Below, one piece after another: positions 53,888 to 62,219 of a DNA stretch of 64,000 nt (position 1 is the first letter of the stretch; the number at the start of each line of letters is the position of its first letter). The notes under the pieces are model-generated. The model ran no database searches and was not told the DNA's origin. It was given only the letters and a program-made list of their open reading frames with translations. The stretch comes from Methylobacterium sp. Leaf123 (lineage in GTDB: Bacteria > Pseudomonadota > Alphaproteobacteria > Rhizobiales > Beijerinckiaceae). Location of the stretch: the NCBI RefSeq assembly GCF_001423405.1, contig NZ_LMNS01000037.1:124001-188000 (forward strand). Direction: 5' to 3'. The position numbers were made by a program, and so were the translations under genes.

Positions 53888-53908
53888 AACAAAATTGGCA
53901 ATAGTGTT
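53888..53908 (-). repeat. outer near-palindromic site, copy 2
   Basis: On the minus strand this reads ACACTATTGCCAATTTTGT plus one base each side. It is inverted relative to the inner copy 135 bp away. GATTCG stands just outside it (GATTCGTGA here, GATTCGCGG at copy 1), so flanking sequence is shared too. Confidence 0.75.
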
Positions 53909-54131
53909 TCACGAATCGGTAGTCGAAGGCGTCGCCTCTTGCAATGACGAAGCCGCCGCCGGTAGCTATGGCGTATGCCCGTCTTGCTTATCGACATGGC
54001 CACGGCTCGCCGTTCCTTCCGCGCCCGCGGTGGCTTGAACCCACGCGACGGCGGCGGCGCGTCCACGGCGCTCATAGACGCCCATACGGAATGCGGGGGG
54101 ACGTCCATGGCCCGGATCGGGGTGCTTTGAA

Positions 54132-54677
54132 GTGTCGTCGGTCAGCCTGCCGGGACGCTACCTGGACGGATCGGGCACGGAGCGTGAATGTATGCTCCGT
54201 GGCGACACCCCCGAGACGCTGGAGGTCACGGGCGGCCACGTACCGATCCCCGGCGAACGGATCGTCTGCCGCATTCCCGGGCTCGGCCTTCTCGCGGGAC
54301 GCGCGGTGAGGCCCGCGGATAGAGTGTTCCGCCTCGGTCTGGAGGCGGGTCCCGCCCAGAGGTCTCGGCTTGCGGCGCGTCTCGCGTGGCATGCCGCTCA
54401 GGCGAGCGGAGCGCCGGACCGGCGTGAGGCGGTCCGGGTCGTGCCGGTCCAGACAGAGGTGGTCGTGATCTGGGACGGTGGCGAAGCCCTTGGTCGACTG
54501 CGCGACGTCTCCATCAACGGAGCATCCGTCGATCTGACGCCACGTCCCGGAATTGGGGCATCGGCTACGATCGGCCGGCGTCGAAGTCAGGTCGTCCGCC
54601 ATACCGAAGGCGGTATCGGCGTCCGATTCGTCCTCCCGCTGAGCCCTCAGGACGTGACCGAGAACATCGTTCTTTGA
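54132..54677 (+). CDS. PilZ-domain protein
   Basis: A 181-residue protein. The C-terminal part has DRREAVRVVPVQTEVVV (an RxxxR-like stretch; R-R-E-A-V-R) followed by LRDVSINGASVDL, the D/N-x-S-x-x-G motif. Together they are the c-di-GMP-binding signature of PilZ domains. The first 90 residues, with GERIVCRIPGLGLLAGRAVRP, look like a second, degenerate PilZ half. PilZ proteins often link c-di-GMP to flagellar or surface functions, which fits the neighbouring flagellin genes, but the partner is unknown. It starts with GTG. Confidence 0.85.
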   Translation: MSSVSLPGRYLDGSGTERECMLRGDTPETLEVTGGHVPIPGERIVCRIPGLGLLAGRAVRPADRVFRLGLEAGPAQRSRLAARLAWHAAQASGAPDRREAVRVVPVQTEVVVIWDGGEALGRLRDVSINGASVDLTPRPGIGASATIGRRRSQVVRHTEGGIGVRFVLPLSPQDVTENIVL

Positions 54678-54746
54678 GCCGCCTCGGCTGCTCGGTAAGG
54701 TCGTCCACCAATTCCCTGCAGGGTCTCGAATGGGTTGTTTGGAGAC

Positions 54747-55997
54747 CTATCGAAGGGGGATGCCCCAGATATCTTTGAGCCCCCATAACCTCCACGCGCG
54801 TTCCTTCTCGTAGGCATTCCGCTCCTCGATCCGGGCGACCGCCGCCCGGGCGCGCTCGGCTGCCGACAGGCATGACGCCACGGCCGGATCCAGTCCCGAG
54901 AGGCCCCGTCGCAGGATCAGGGCCCGGCCGGGTGGGAGCGTTCGAAGGCGTCGGAGCGCATGGCCCGCACCGCCGTCGTCACCTCGGCCACCGCCTCCGT
55001 CAGGTCCGCCAGTACCTCGATCAGGTCCTCGAATCCCGAGCCCTCGGTCTCGCTCGGCTCCGGCGCCAGCATTCCGACGATCGCCCGCAGCAGCCGATCC
55101 TGCGCGTCGAACCGGCGCGCGATTTCCATTCCATCCATGTCCCACCGCCTCCAAGGTCAGGCTGCCGATCCGTTCCTTCACGGCGGCGGCCAAGATCCGC
55201 TTCCCCTCGAAGCGGCGGGCCGCCGCTCCGATCACGCGCGTCGCGAGGTGCGCGCCGCCGCTCCCGTCGATGATGACGGCCCCCTTGCGCCCACGACGCA
55301 GATCGAGGCCGCGGGCCCGGAGAGCCGCCAAGAAGGTCGGCCCGTCGGCACTGTCGTGCCACGCCGCCAGCGCCGCCCGGCGCACGGCGTCGAGGGGCGT
55401 ATCGGTGCGTTCCTGCTGCAACCGTTCGGCGGGTGTGAGCGGAGCGATCGGGCGTGCCCGTTCCAGGCTTCCGGACCGCGTCAGCCAATCGGCGACGTCG
55501 GGGCGTCCCTCGTCGCGGAGGCGCCGGGCGAGGCTCCGTGCGTGTTTTGACGCCACCGGCGCCATGCCGAACGCGTGCTCGACGATCCGGCTGACCTTCT
55601 CACGACGCGGGTAGTCCCAGGCCAGGTCGATCACCGAACCGTCGGGCCGGACGAGGCCGTAGACGCGATGCTCGTGGTGGCGCCCGTGCTTCACGTGCTC
55701 GACACCGCAGAACGGCTGCCCTTCCATGCCGAACTCGGCCTCGAACAGCGCCCACCACCGCGCCCGCGCCGCAACCTCGTCGGCGATGCCGGCATCCGGG
55801 TCGAGATGGACGTGGTAGATCGGCCGATCGGTTCGGCCGCCGAGCGACAGCGCGACCAGTTCGCGCACCTGCGCCGTGAGGCCGGCGCTGCCGAGGCCGC
55901 GTGCGGGGATGACGACGACCGCCTCGTTCTCCGGGTTCAAGAGATGACGGGCGAGCGCGTCGCCAATGCCTCGGCCGCGCGTGGCCCCGGAGATCAT
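54747..55997 (-). CDS. relaxase/mobilisation nuclease
   Basis: A 416-residue relaxase-like protein that would nick the transfer origin of a mobilisable element. The metal-binding histidine motif is in VKHGRHHEHRVYGLV near residues 110-124. An N-terminal strand reads RPIYHVHLDPDAG (about 60-72). The family's ISGATRGRGIGDALARHLL start is present. I see no obvious N-terminal catalytic Tyr, so the nicking residue is unclear. Residues about 290-350 are Gly/Arg-rich and overlap a better-looking 73-codon gene in another frame. The C-terminal ALILRRGLSGLDPAVASCLSAAERARAAVARIEERNAYEKERAW looks real again. The ATG at 55997 overlaps the MobC stop. Confidence 0.72.
   Translation of the reverse strand: MISGATRGRGIGDALARHLLNPENEAVVVIPARGLGSAGLTAQVRELVALSLGGRTDRPIYHVHLDPDAGIADEVAARARWWALFEAEFGMEGQPFCGVEHVKHGRHHEHRVYGLVRPDGSVIDLAWDYPRREKVSRIVEHAFGMAPVASKHARSLARRLRDEGRPDVADWLTRSGSLERARPIAPLTPAERLQQERTDTPLDAVRRAALAAWHDSADGPTFLAALRARGLDLRRGRKGAVIIDGSGGAHLATRVIGAAARRFEGKRILAAAVKERIGSLTLEAVGHGWNGNRAPVRRAGSAAAGDRRNAGAGAERDRGLGIRGPDRGTGGPDGGGGRGDDGGAGHALRRLRTLPPGRALILRRGLSGLDPAVASCLSAAERARAAVARIEERNAYEKERAWRLWGLKDIWGIPLR
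54917..55138 (-). CDS. small helical protein nested in the relaxase gene
   Basis: A 73-residue frame beginning MDGMEIARRFDAQDRLLRAIVGML and continuing as an amphipathic helix (DLIEVLADLTEAVAEVTTAVRAM). A GGAGG stands 10 or so bases before the ATG. It lies where the relaxase frame turns into low-complexity sequence. It may be a real overlapping mobilisation accessory. Alternatively, the relaxase ends early and the tail is a separate gene. Confidence 0.5.
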   Translation of the reverse strand: MDGMEIARRFDAQDRLLRAIVGMLAPEPSETEGSGFEDLIEVLADLTEAVAEVTTAVRAMRSDAFERSHPAGP

Positions 55998-56404
55998 CGC
56001 CGGGCATGCCGCATCAGCACGGGGATGAGCAGGTCCCGCGCCCGATCGAGCCCGGCGCGGGCGGCCCGCCCGTCGAACAGCGAGATCGCTGCGTTGACCG
56101 AGGCGAGCTCTCGCACCGCTGCCGCGATCGCCGTGACTTCTTCCTTGGGCAGGCGCACGGGCCGGCCGCTGTGCGCGTCGACATCGGATTGCAGCGGCGT
56201 CCTCTCCAGGATGAGCCGCCGGACCCATGCGCTGGCACTCAGCCCCTCGCGGCGGGACGCGACGACGATGGCCTGGGCCAGTTCCGGGCTGACCCGGGTG
56301 ACGAACCGCTGCTGCAGCGTCTGCCGCTTGCCGGACAGCGGGCTGGTGCCCGGTTCCGTTTCGAGCAACGCGAGCACCGCGGGATTTTCGGATTTCTCGG
56401 ACAT
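55994..56404 (-). CDS. MobC-like relaxosome protein
   Basis: A 136-residue protein with a ribbon-helix-helix-type segment: RQTLQQRFVTRVSPELAQAIVVASRREGLSASAWVRRLILERT (about residues 25-67). This resembles MobC/TraJ-like relaxosome accessory proteins that bind the transfer origin. The second half is a helical dimerisation region (AIAAAVRELASVNAAISLFDG). The stop overlaps the relaxase start as ATGA, the standard mobC-mobA order. GTG at 56410 is an alternative start. Confidence 0.8.
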   Translation of the reverse strand: MSEKSENPAVLALLETEPGTSPLSGKRQTLQQRFVTRVSPELAQAIVVASRREGLSASAWVRRLILERTPLQSDVDAHSGRPVRLPKEEVTAIAAAVRELASVNAAISLFDGRAARAGLDRARDLLIPVLMRHARR

Positions 56405-56416
56405 CGGCACGTCGAT

Positions 56417-57034
56417 TCAAGCTGCGGGGTTGGGGTTGGATTGGTTCGGAGGGACGGGATGCTGGACCGCCTCGTCGGGCACCGGCTCCGGGCCGCCGCC
56501 CTCTCCCTCGCCGCGCCGCCGCCTGCGCTCGGCCCGCTGCAGAGCCGCCCTTTGGCGTTCGGCGAGAATGTCCCGGACCAGGGACGGGACGGCCAACGGA
56601 TCGGGCGGCCGATCGCCGTAGCGGCGGGCACGCTCGGCAAGGCGGTCGTGCGTGGCGATCGCCCGTTCCCAGAGTTCGATGTCGGCCGTCATCTGGTCGG
56701 CCGCGATCATGCGCTCGCGACGCTCGTCGACGTCCGGGCGAGCTCGCCATGCGGATTGCCCGGTCAGGCGCCGGGCATACTGCCATCCCCAGATCTCAGG
56801 TCCCATCGCCGCGATCAGCGGATCCATGTCGGCGGGCCGCGCCGTCTCGAACGTGCCCATGGCGAGACGCTGGGCGTACTCGCGTGTCGCGGTCGCGAGC
56901 GAGAGGATGCGGATGGAGCCGAACCCTGGCGGCCGGATCGGGCGAGGAGGCGCAGTCGGCACCGGAGCCGGTACGGTCACCTCTCGGTGACGCCGCAGAA
57001 CGACCAGTAAAATTTTAGACAAAGCTTTCCGCAT
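56417..57034 (-). CDS. hypothetical protein upstream of mobC
   Basis: A 205-residue protein. The core is helical (SIRILSLATATREYAQRLAMGTFETARPADMDPLIAAMG; ERMIAADQMTADIELWERAIATHDRLAERARRYG). The C-terminus is Pro/Glu/Arg-rich. I recognise no family. It ends a few bases before mobC and is likely the first gene of the mobilisation operon. A start at 57064 is also open. Confidence 0.6.
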   Translation of the reverse strand: MRKALSKILLVVLRRHREVTVPAPVPTAPPRPIRPPGFGSIRILSLATATREYAQRLAMGTFETARPADMDPLIAAMGPEIWGWQYARRLTGQSAWRARPDVDERRERMIAADQMTADIELWERAIATHDRLAERARRYGDRPPDPLAVPSLVRDILAERQRAALQRAERRRRRGEGEGGGPEPVPDEAVQHPVPPNQSNPNPAA

Positions 57035-57227
57035 GACAAGTGTGTGCACAGCGCCGGATGACAAATTTCGCGGGAGAATGAAGCACCAGAGTAATATTCA
57101 GGAAAGTTGCATGACCATATTGACAGATCTCGGATTTCTCCTGTCCAAAAATGCAACCTAAGGTAATGCTGATCCGCCTTGGTCCGGACCGCACCGCGCC
57201 TGCAATCCACGCGGGAGGTCACAAGCC

Positions 57228-58667
57228 GTGCGAATCGGCTCGATCAGGCGAATGAAGCCGCTTGTTTGGTCCAAGTCCCTGATACAACGACCGATTCGCT
57301 TAGGTTTGGGTGCTGACGGCGCGCGGATGGGACGAGAATGTTGCAACAGCCATGGCTTGTATCGAAGCGGAGCATCGCGAGCCGCCGTCCCGGATTTGGC
57401 GATACCGAAGCGAACGGCAACAATCGGCACTCAACCAGCGCGGAGAGTGACGTTGTTTGCACAATTCTTAAAAATACTCGGACTGGGGCGGCCCGCTCGT
57501 TCCAGGGATGGCGGACGTACGTCGGGAGCCAAGTCACGCGAGGGGCTCTCGAAAGGCCCGGCGGCAAAGGCCGCTGGGCCGTCACGGCCAGCGCATGACA
57601 AGTCGCAGTTTGCCAGCCGCGAGCCGGTGGAGAGGGGGCGGGCGAGAGAGCCAGCCATGGCCGTCGTCACAAGTGACGCCGTCCAGATGCCGCCGCCGCG
57701 GGCGGCGTCACCAGGGCTCCCGCCCGTGGACCCGGTGACACAGCTGAGGGCCGCAGGAGATACGAAGGCGGTCGCGATGGCTGCACGGCAAGTGGCGGAA
57801 TCGGATGGCGGCGTTCGGCCAGGCCCCGGTCTGGTGAACGCCCGACGGCCCGATTCCGACGATTTTCAGCAAGTCGACGCCAATCTCAGCGGCCGAGCCC
57901 AGGCTTGGTATCGCCCAGAACTGGTCAAAAATGTCGCAGGGGAAAGAGGCTCTGATCCTTGGGGGGATCCTTTGCCAACGATCTCTTTGCCGACCTGTCA
58001 GAAACCCTTCCCTCCCTACGAGCAGCCAGCCGAGACGAACGAGGATGCCGCAGCCGGCGAGGGAAGTCGGATGGATATTTCCGAAGCATTCGCAGGAACT
58101 TGTCGGCATTCCATGGAAGAGAAGGGCAAGGATCGATTGTCCGATCCTTGTTTCGACCGGGACAAAAGCATTCCCGACGCGACCCCGTCATGCCCACCGC
58201 AAGTCGAGCCCCAATCCCTGGCCCTAGACTCCTCGACGAAAACCGGGTTGGCTTGCGCGAGCCAGCCGGCCAAGCGGTCGACCCGGGTTCCCCCGCGGAT
58301 CGCCGACCGGCCCAGACCGGAGGAGTGGACCGATGACGAACTGCTGACCCTACCCGAGGCCGCCGCGCTGTTCTGGCCGGCAGGCCCGATCACCACGAAT
58401 ACCCTCAGGACCGCGGGCCGCGACGGCAGCCTCGCGATCACCAAGGTAGCGGGCAAGTTCTTCACGACACCGATGGCGATCCGCCGGATGGGCCTCGATG
58501 AGATCGGGGGGAAGCTTAAGCAATCGAAGCAGGACGAGACGGCAACGACTTCGACACTGCAGATGAAGATCGCCGAGGCTCAGAGGCTCGGCGGAGGGCG
58601 CGCGCGTTCGAGACGCGCTGCCAAAAGATCTGTCGCGACTGCCACCAACGGTGGCTCGGGGCAGTAA
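57228..58667 (+). CDS. DNA-binding protein with C-terminal Xis-like winged helix
   Basis: A 479-residue frame with a good ribosome binding site (GGGAGG about ten bases before the GTG). The C-terminal domain, about residues 363-425, reads EWTDDELLTLPEAAALFWPAGPITTNTLRTAGRDGSLAITKVAGKF. This matches the excisionase/winged-helix proteins found just before integrases in Methylobacterium-type elements. The long N-terminal part is polar and low in structure, with no domain. An internal ATG at 57657 would give a shorter protein. It is followed by the integrase gene, so a recombination-directionality role is the best guess. Confidence 0.62.
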   Translation: MRIGSIRRMKPLVWSKSLIQRPIRLGLGADGARMGRECCNSHGLYRSGASRAAVPDLAIPKRTATIGTQPARRVTLFAQFLKILGLGRPARSRDGGRTSGAKSREGLSKGPAAKAAGPSRPAHDKSQFASREPVERGRAREPAMAVVTSDAVQMPPPRAASPGLPPVDPVTQLRAAGDTKAVAMAARQVAESDGGVRPGPGLVNARRPDSDDFQQVDANLSGRAQAWYRPELVKNVAGERGSDPWGDPLPTISLPTCQKPFPPYEQPAETNEDAAAGEGSRMDISEAFAGTCRHSMEEKGKDRLSDPCFDRDKSIPDATPSCPPQVEPQSLALDSSTKTGLACASQPAKRSTRVPPRIADRPRPEEWTDDELLTLPEAAALFWPAGPITTNTLRTAGRDGSLAITKVAGKFFTTPMAIRRMGLDEIGGKLKQSKQDETATTSTLQMKIAEAQRLGGGRARSRRAAKRSVATATNGGSGQ

Positions 58668-58764
58668 GCGGCGGACACAGGGCGTTTCAACTTGGCGGTA
58701 GACCGCCCCGCATCCGCCATTCGTAGCACCGGCATGCGTGCCAGCACAGGTAGGCCAGAGTACG

Positions 58765-60366
58765 ATGAGGCGAGAGAAAATGCAACGGGACGCGTTCGCG
58801 CGTGCCGAGGATGACGTGCGCGTCGCACTGATGACCTCAGCGGCGGCGATCCCGGAACCGGACTGCAAGCGTGGGCCGGCCTCAGATGGACCGCATCTGA
58901 TCACGCGCCGTTCCAAGACGGATCCCACGAGGTTCACGTGGTACATCCGGGACGGTAGGCACGAGGAGTCTACGCGTCAGCCCCTGGCGGAGCGGAAGAA
59001 GGCCGATAGGGCGCTCGACCTGTACAAGCTGCAGAAGGAGGCGCGGGAGCGGGGCATCATCGCCCCACGGATGGTGCCCGTCGCGGCGACGGTCAATTAC
59101 CTCCTCGATGCCGCCCGGCCGCTGGGCGAACCTCCGGTCCCGCGCAAGACGTCCCTGCGCTCCAACGCGGCCAAAGCAGTGGCTAAGCGGTGGAAGAAGT
59201 ATCGCAAGCTGGCGCGGCGCCTTGCCTCGCTGGCGACCTTCTTCGCGGGGGACACGCTCAAGGACCTCACTACGTCCCGATGCCACGCGTACATCGAGTG
59301 GCGGTCGAGCCAGCGCGATGCCCGCTACCGAAAAGACGATCCCGATGTGCCGAACGCCAGCCCGGCGAGCGCGAGGGAGGACATCCGCTTCCTCCGCAAG
59401 GCCGTGAAGCTCTACGCCGGCGAGCATGCCCTCGCGTGGCATCCCGACGTCAAGGTGCCTGAACCCGGCAACGGGCGGACGCGCTGGCTGCGTCGGTCAG
59501 AGGTGGCTCGGATGTACTGGGCCATCCGCGGCCGCATCTGGGACAGCGAGAGCGGCGACTGGAAGCGCGAGCGAATCTTCGGCTCGCGCGGGAGGGTGCT
59601 CACGCGTTACGTCTACCGTGATCCGCAGACCATCGCCAACCGGAAGCCGTTACGGCGCTACCTCATGATCGGCCTGTACACCGGCACCCGCGACGAGGCG
59701 ATCCGAGACCTGCGCTGGGAATGCTCGGCGGATGGTGGCTGCATCGACGTGGAAGGCCGCTTCATCCATCGGCGCGGGTTCGGGCTGGACCCGAGCAAGG
59801 GCAAGCCGCGGATGAGCTCGCGGATCGCCCTCAAGGTCGCGTCGACGCTCGGGCGTTGGCGGAACTCGGATCTTGCGGCCGGAATCGCGGCCGTGGTGCC
59901 CCGACCGGACGGGGAACCCTACGCCTCGACCCCGGTCTGGATCTGGGAGGCGGTCGTCGCCGACGCCGGCCTCGACGCGGAGGTGGTGCGGCACACGCTG
60001 CGGCACACGGCGGCGACCTGGCTGCGGATCGCCCGCGTCGACGTTCGGGCGGCGGCCGATCTCCTTGGCATGTCGGTGCAGACGGCGGTGAAGATCTACG
60101 GCCAGTGGACCCTCGAAGGGCAGGACGCGGCGGCCGACGCATTGGCGTGGTCGCACGGGGTCAAGGCGGCGCACTCCTTCGCCATCGCAGTCCCCTCGAC
60201 CATCGAGGTGGCGGTCCCGCGCGGCCTGCCGCCGCGCGAGCACCCAACGCAGACCGAGCGGCGGAAACGCGAGCGTGTCCGGGCGGCAGAGGATGTCCGG
60301 AAACGCGTCGCGGGCCTCGACCTCTCCGTGCGCCGGGGGACCGGCGGACGTGCCGGGACGCAATAA
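58765..60366 (+). CDS. tyrosine-type integrase
   Basis: A 533-residue site-specific recombinase. Catalytic residues: Arg I in YTGTRDEAIRDLRWE, H-x-x-R in VRHTLRHTAATWLRIA, and the nucleophile Tyr in VKIYGQWTLEG. A hairpin Lys is in DPSKGKPRMSS. The N-terminal part, about residues 50-100 (ITRRSKTDPTRFTWYIRDGR), is an arm-type DNA-binding domain. KRWKKYRKLARRLASLATFF begins the core-binding domain. The C-terminal 60 residues are basic and disordered. It is paired with the Xis-like gene upstream and may be the integrase of the mobilisable element that includes mobC and the relaxase. The GTG at 58738 is an alternative start. Confidence 0.92.
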   Translation: MRREKMQRDAFARAEDDVRVALMTSAAAIPEPDCKRGPASDGPHLITRRSKTDPTRFTWYIRDGRHEESTRQPLAERKKADRALDLYKLQKEARERGIIAPRMVPVAATVNYLLDAARPLGEPPVPRKTSLRSNAAKAVAKRWKKYRKLARRLASLATFFAGDTLKDLTTSRCHAYIEWRSSQRDARYRKDDPDVPNASPASAREDIRFLRKAVKLYAGEHALAWHPDVKVPEPGNGRTRWLRRSEVARMYWAIRGRIWDSESGDWKRERIFGSRGRVLTRYVYRDPQTIANRKPLRRYLMIGLYTGTRDEAIRDLRWECSADGGCIDVEGRFIHRRGFGLDPSKGKPRMSSRIALKVASTLGRWRNSDLAAGIAAVVPRPDGEPYASTPVWIWEAVVADAGLDAEVVRHTLRHTAATWLRIARVDVRAAADLLGMSVQTAVKIYGQWTLEGQDAAADALAWSHGVKAAHSFAIAVPSTIEVAVPRGLPPREHPTQTERRKRERVRAAEDVRKRVAGLDLSVRRGTGGRAGTQ

Positions 60367-60481
60367 GGCTGCGTGCCCGGAGCCCGAGGCGTGAATGTCG
60401 CTGAAGAAGGCGGGAGCATCCATGGTGGTATGCCCCCGCTTGAGCGAGCCTGGTACCCTGAAGCGCTACCCGAGTCGACGC

Positions 60482-61306
60482 ATGGCCAACATTCCATCAG
60501 GTTCCATACCGGTCGCAGACCGCGACATGTTTCGGGACAGCGAGACGATGAGCGTGACCATCCCTGTCACGGAGGAGTTCATCGATTGGTGGGACCGACA
60601 TTTTCTCCAACCTCACAAACTCACCCCGCAGGCAGTCGCGGACATCCTTCTGCGCGACTTGAAATTTGACGAAAAGGTCACGTTCTATCGTTGCGACATG
60701 TCCGATGCCCGCAACTTCGTCCAAGTATCGATCGAGGGCTCAGTTGATTCCTACTGTGTCTACATGGCCGGCCATTCGTTCCATGTAACCCAGGTCCCGA
60801 AGAGGGAGGTGCAAGACCGCCACATCGAGATCGACCTAGTCAACGTCAAGCCGGAGTACCAAGGTCAGGGTATAAGCGCCGCCGTGATGGCCAACACCTA
60901 CGACCTCGCCGGCGCTCTTGGCATGACTGTCATGACCGTCGAGGCATATCTCGAAGGAGGGCCCTACGCGTGGCCGAGCTACGGCTTCATACCGCTGCTC
61001 GAATACTGGCCTGTCATACAAGCCAAGATGGAGGACAAGCTGCTTGAGCTTGGCTCACAGGTGCCCCCGGATATCCGTCAGCGGTTGGAGCCGGTTCTGT
61101 CGGCCACCGAACCACGGGCGATCTTCGCGCTTCTTGACGAGGATCTGCTGGTGAAGAGCCGAGGGGCTGACGGGACGATCCGAAGGGTCACGTTGGCGAG
61201 GGCCTTGCTGGCCGATACCGACCAGCGGTGGTATGGTGTGCTCGACTTGGAGGATTCAGCTTCCAAGAGCCTGTTTTTCGAATGCATCGCGAGGAACGAG
61301 AGATGA
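60482..61306 (+). CDS. GNAT-fold protein
   Basis: About 274 residues. The centre has the GNAT acetyltransferase core: HIEIDLVNVKPEYQGQGISAAVMANTYDLAGALGMTVMTVEA, with the acetyl-CoA pyrophosphate loop Q-G-Q-G-I-S. Before it is a beta strand (SYCVYMAGHSFHVTQVPK). After it is GPYAWPSYGFIPLLEYWP. The C-terminal 80 residues form a helical domain (PPDIRQRLEPVLSATEPRAIFALLDEDLLVK). The start is uncertain (60482 or 60548). It overlaps a small 80-codon gene by four bases. GNAT domains occur in some toxins, but the order here (GNAT first, small gene second) and the length do not match the usual TacAT layout. Confidence 0.7.
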   Translation: MANIPSGSIPVADRDMFRDSETMSVTIPVTEEFIDWWDRHFLQPHKLTPQAVADILLRDLKFDEKVTFYRCDMSDARNFVQVSIEGSVDSYCVYMAGHSFHVTQVPKREVQDRHIEIDLVNVKPEYQGQGISAAVMANTYDLAGALGMTVMTVEAYLEGGPYAWPSYGFIPLLEYWPVIQAKMEDKLLELGSQVPPDIRQRLEPVLSATEPRAIFALLDEDLLVKSRGADGTIRRVTLARALLADTDQRWYGVLDLEDSASKSLFFECIARNER

Positions 61307-61545
61307 GCGAGATCAGGACGCGCGACGATCTTAGGGCGAAGGCGCTCGGCTTTGGCATGGTGGACGCCGCAAGCGGCGACGTTGATGCGATGAAGAGGCG
61401 CCCGGTGACGAAGAACGCCATGTCGCACCGTGTCGGCGCGAACGCCATGCGGGAGCTCGGCATCGGGGACGACCAGATCTTAGCCAAGTACGGCTATCTG
61501 CCGGAACCGCTGGACGAGAAGGCTACGCGGCGCCCTGCCGCTTGA
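61303..61545 (+). CDS. small partner of the GNAT-fold gene
   Basis: An 80-residue, charged protein (SEIRTRDDLRAKALGFGMVDAASGDVDAMKRRPVTKNAMSHRV). No domain recognised. The start overlaps the GNAT stop as ATGA, so the two are translated together and probably work together. Confidence 0.65.
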   Translation: MSEIRTRDDLRAKALGFGMVDAASGDVDAMKRRPVTKNAMSHRVGANAMRELGIGDDQILAKYGYLPEPLDEKATRRPAA

Positions 61546-62060
61546 CGGGTTAGGGCTGCCCCGGCTCCGGTCTTCGCCGCATGGCGACGTCATGCACATG
61601 GTCGAGCGTCGCGTGTCGGCCAGCACCGGCCCAACGCGGTCGCCTCTAACCCGTGCCCTGTGAATGGCCGGTCCTCGTGGCGACGGCGTGAACCGATCGG
61701 GCCGCGAGAGGACGTAGGCCTGCACGACCCGGTCCACGTCGTCGAGTAGCCAGGCGTACCTTCGGGCGTCCCGCGTCCTGAATTCCTCGATGGCATCCCG
61801 GAACAGGCGCCAATCCCGGTCGGGACGGCCTGAAGACCCCGGGATGCCATTGACGAGGCGCGGCACCGGACCGAACCGTCGAACGCCCACATGTTCACCA
61901 GGTAGGGCGACACGCCTGCGACGGCTGAGAATTGGTCCAGGTGTGGCTTCGGGAAACCCTGCTTGGTCGCCCGGGCGCCGGATAGGGGCACGAACAGGCG
62001 GCCCTGCAGTGCGACCACGAACCCGGCGCCCGTGGCCGGAATGCGGCTCTTGTCGATCAT
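61480..62060 (-). pseudogene. frameshifted conserved hypothetical gene
   Basis: Minus-strand sequence begins MIDKSRIPATGAGFVVALQG with a good GGAGA ribosome binding site and reads well to YLVNMWAFDGSV (about 61875). It then continues in another frame as PRLVNGIPGSSGRPDRDWRLFRDAIEEF and ARRYAWLLDDVDRVVQAYVLSRPDRFTP. The shift is near 61865-61880, next to a short CGG/CCG run. Both halves look like one soluble protein of about 150 residues. This is either a true frameshift mutation or a sequencing error. Confidence 0.6.
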
Positions 62061-62219
62061 GCCCGTCTCCGTCGTGACGACGTCGGACTACCATGGGGAC
62101 ACGTGTCGAGGACCGCGTAAGGCAGATGTCTGGCGCGGCCGCCTGGACCGCCATCGTCGACCGGGCCATAGTCGTTCCCCCGGTCGGCGGGTGTGGGGAT
62201 TTCGCCCGGGGGGCATGCG

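Larger units (their letters stand above)
53721..54131. other. upstream region of recombinase copy 2, containing switch sites
   Basis: Some 410 bp between the divergent recombinase and PilZ genes. No gene is seen. It contains the second pair of near-palindromic sites and AT-rich DNA at 53820-53920. Confidence 0.6.
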
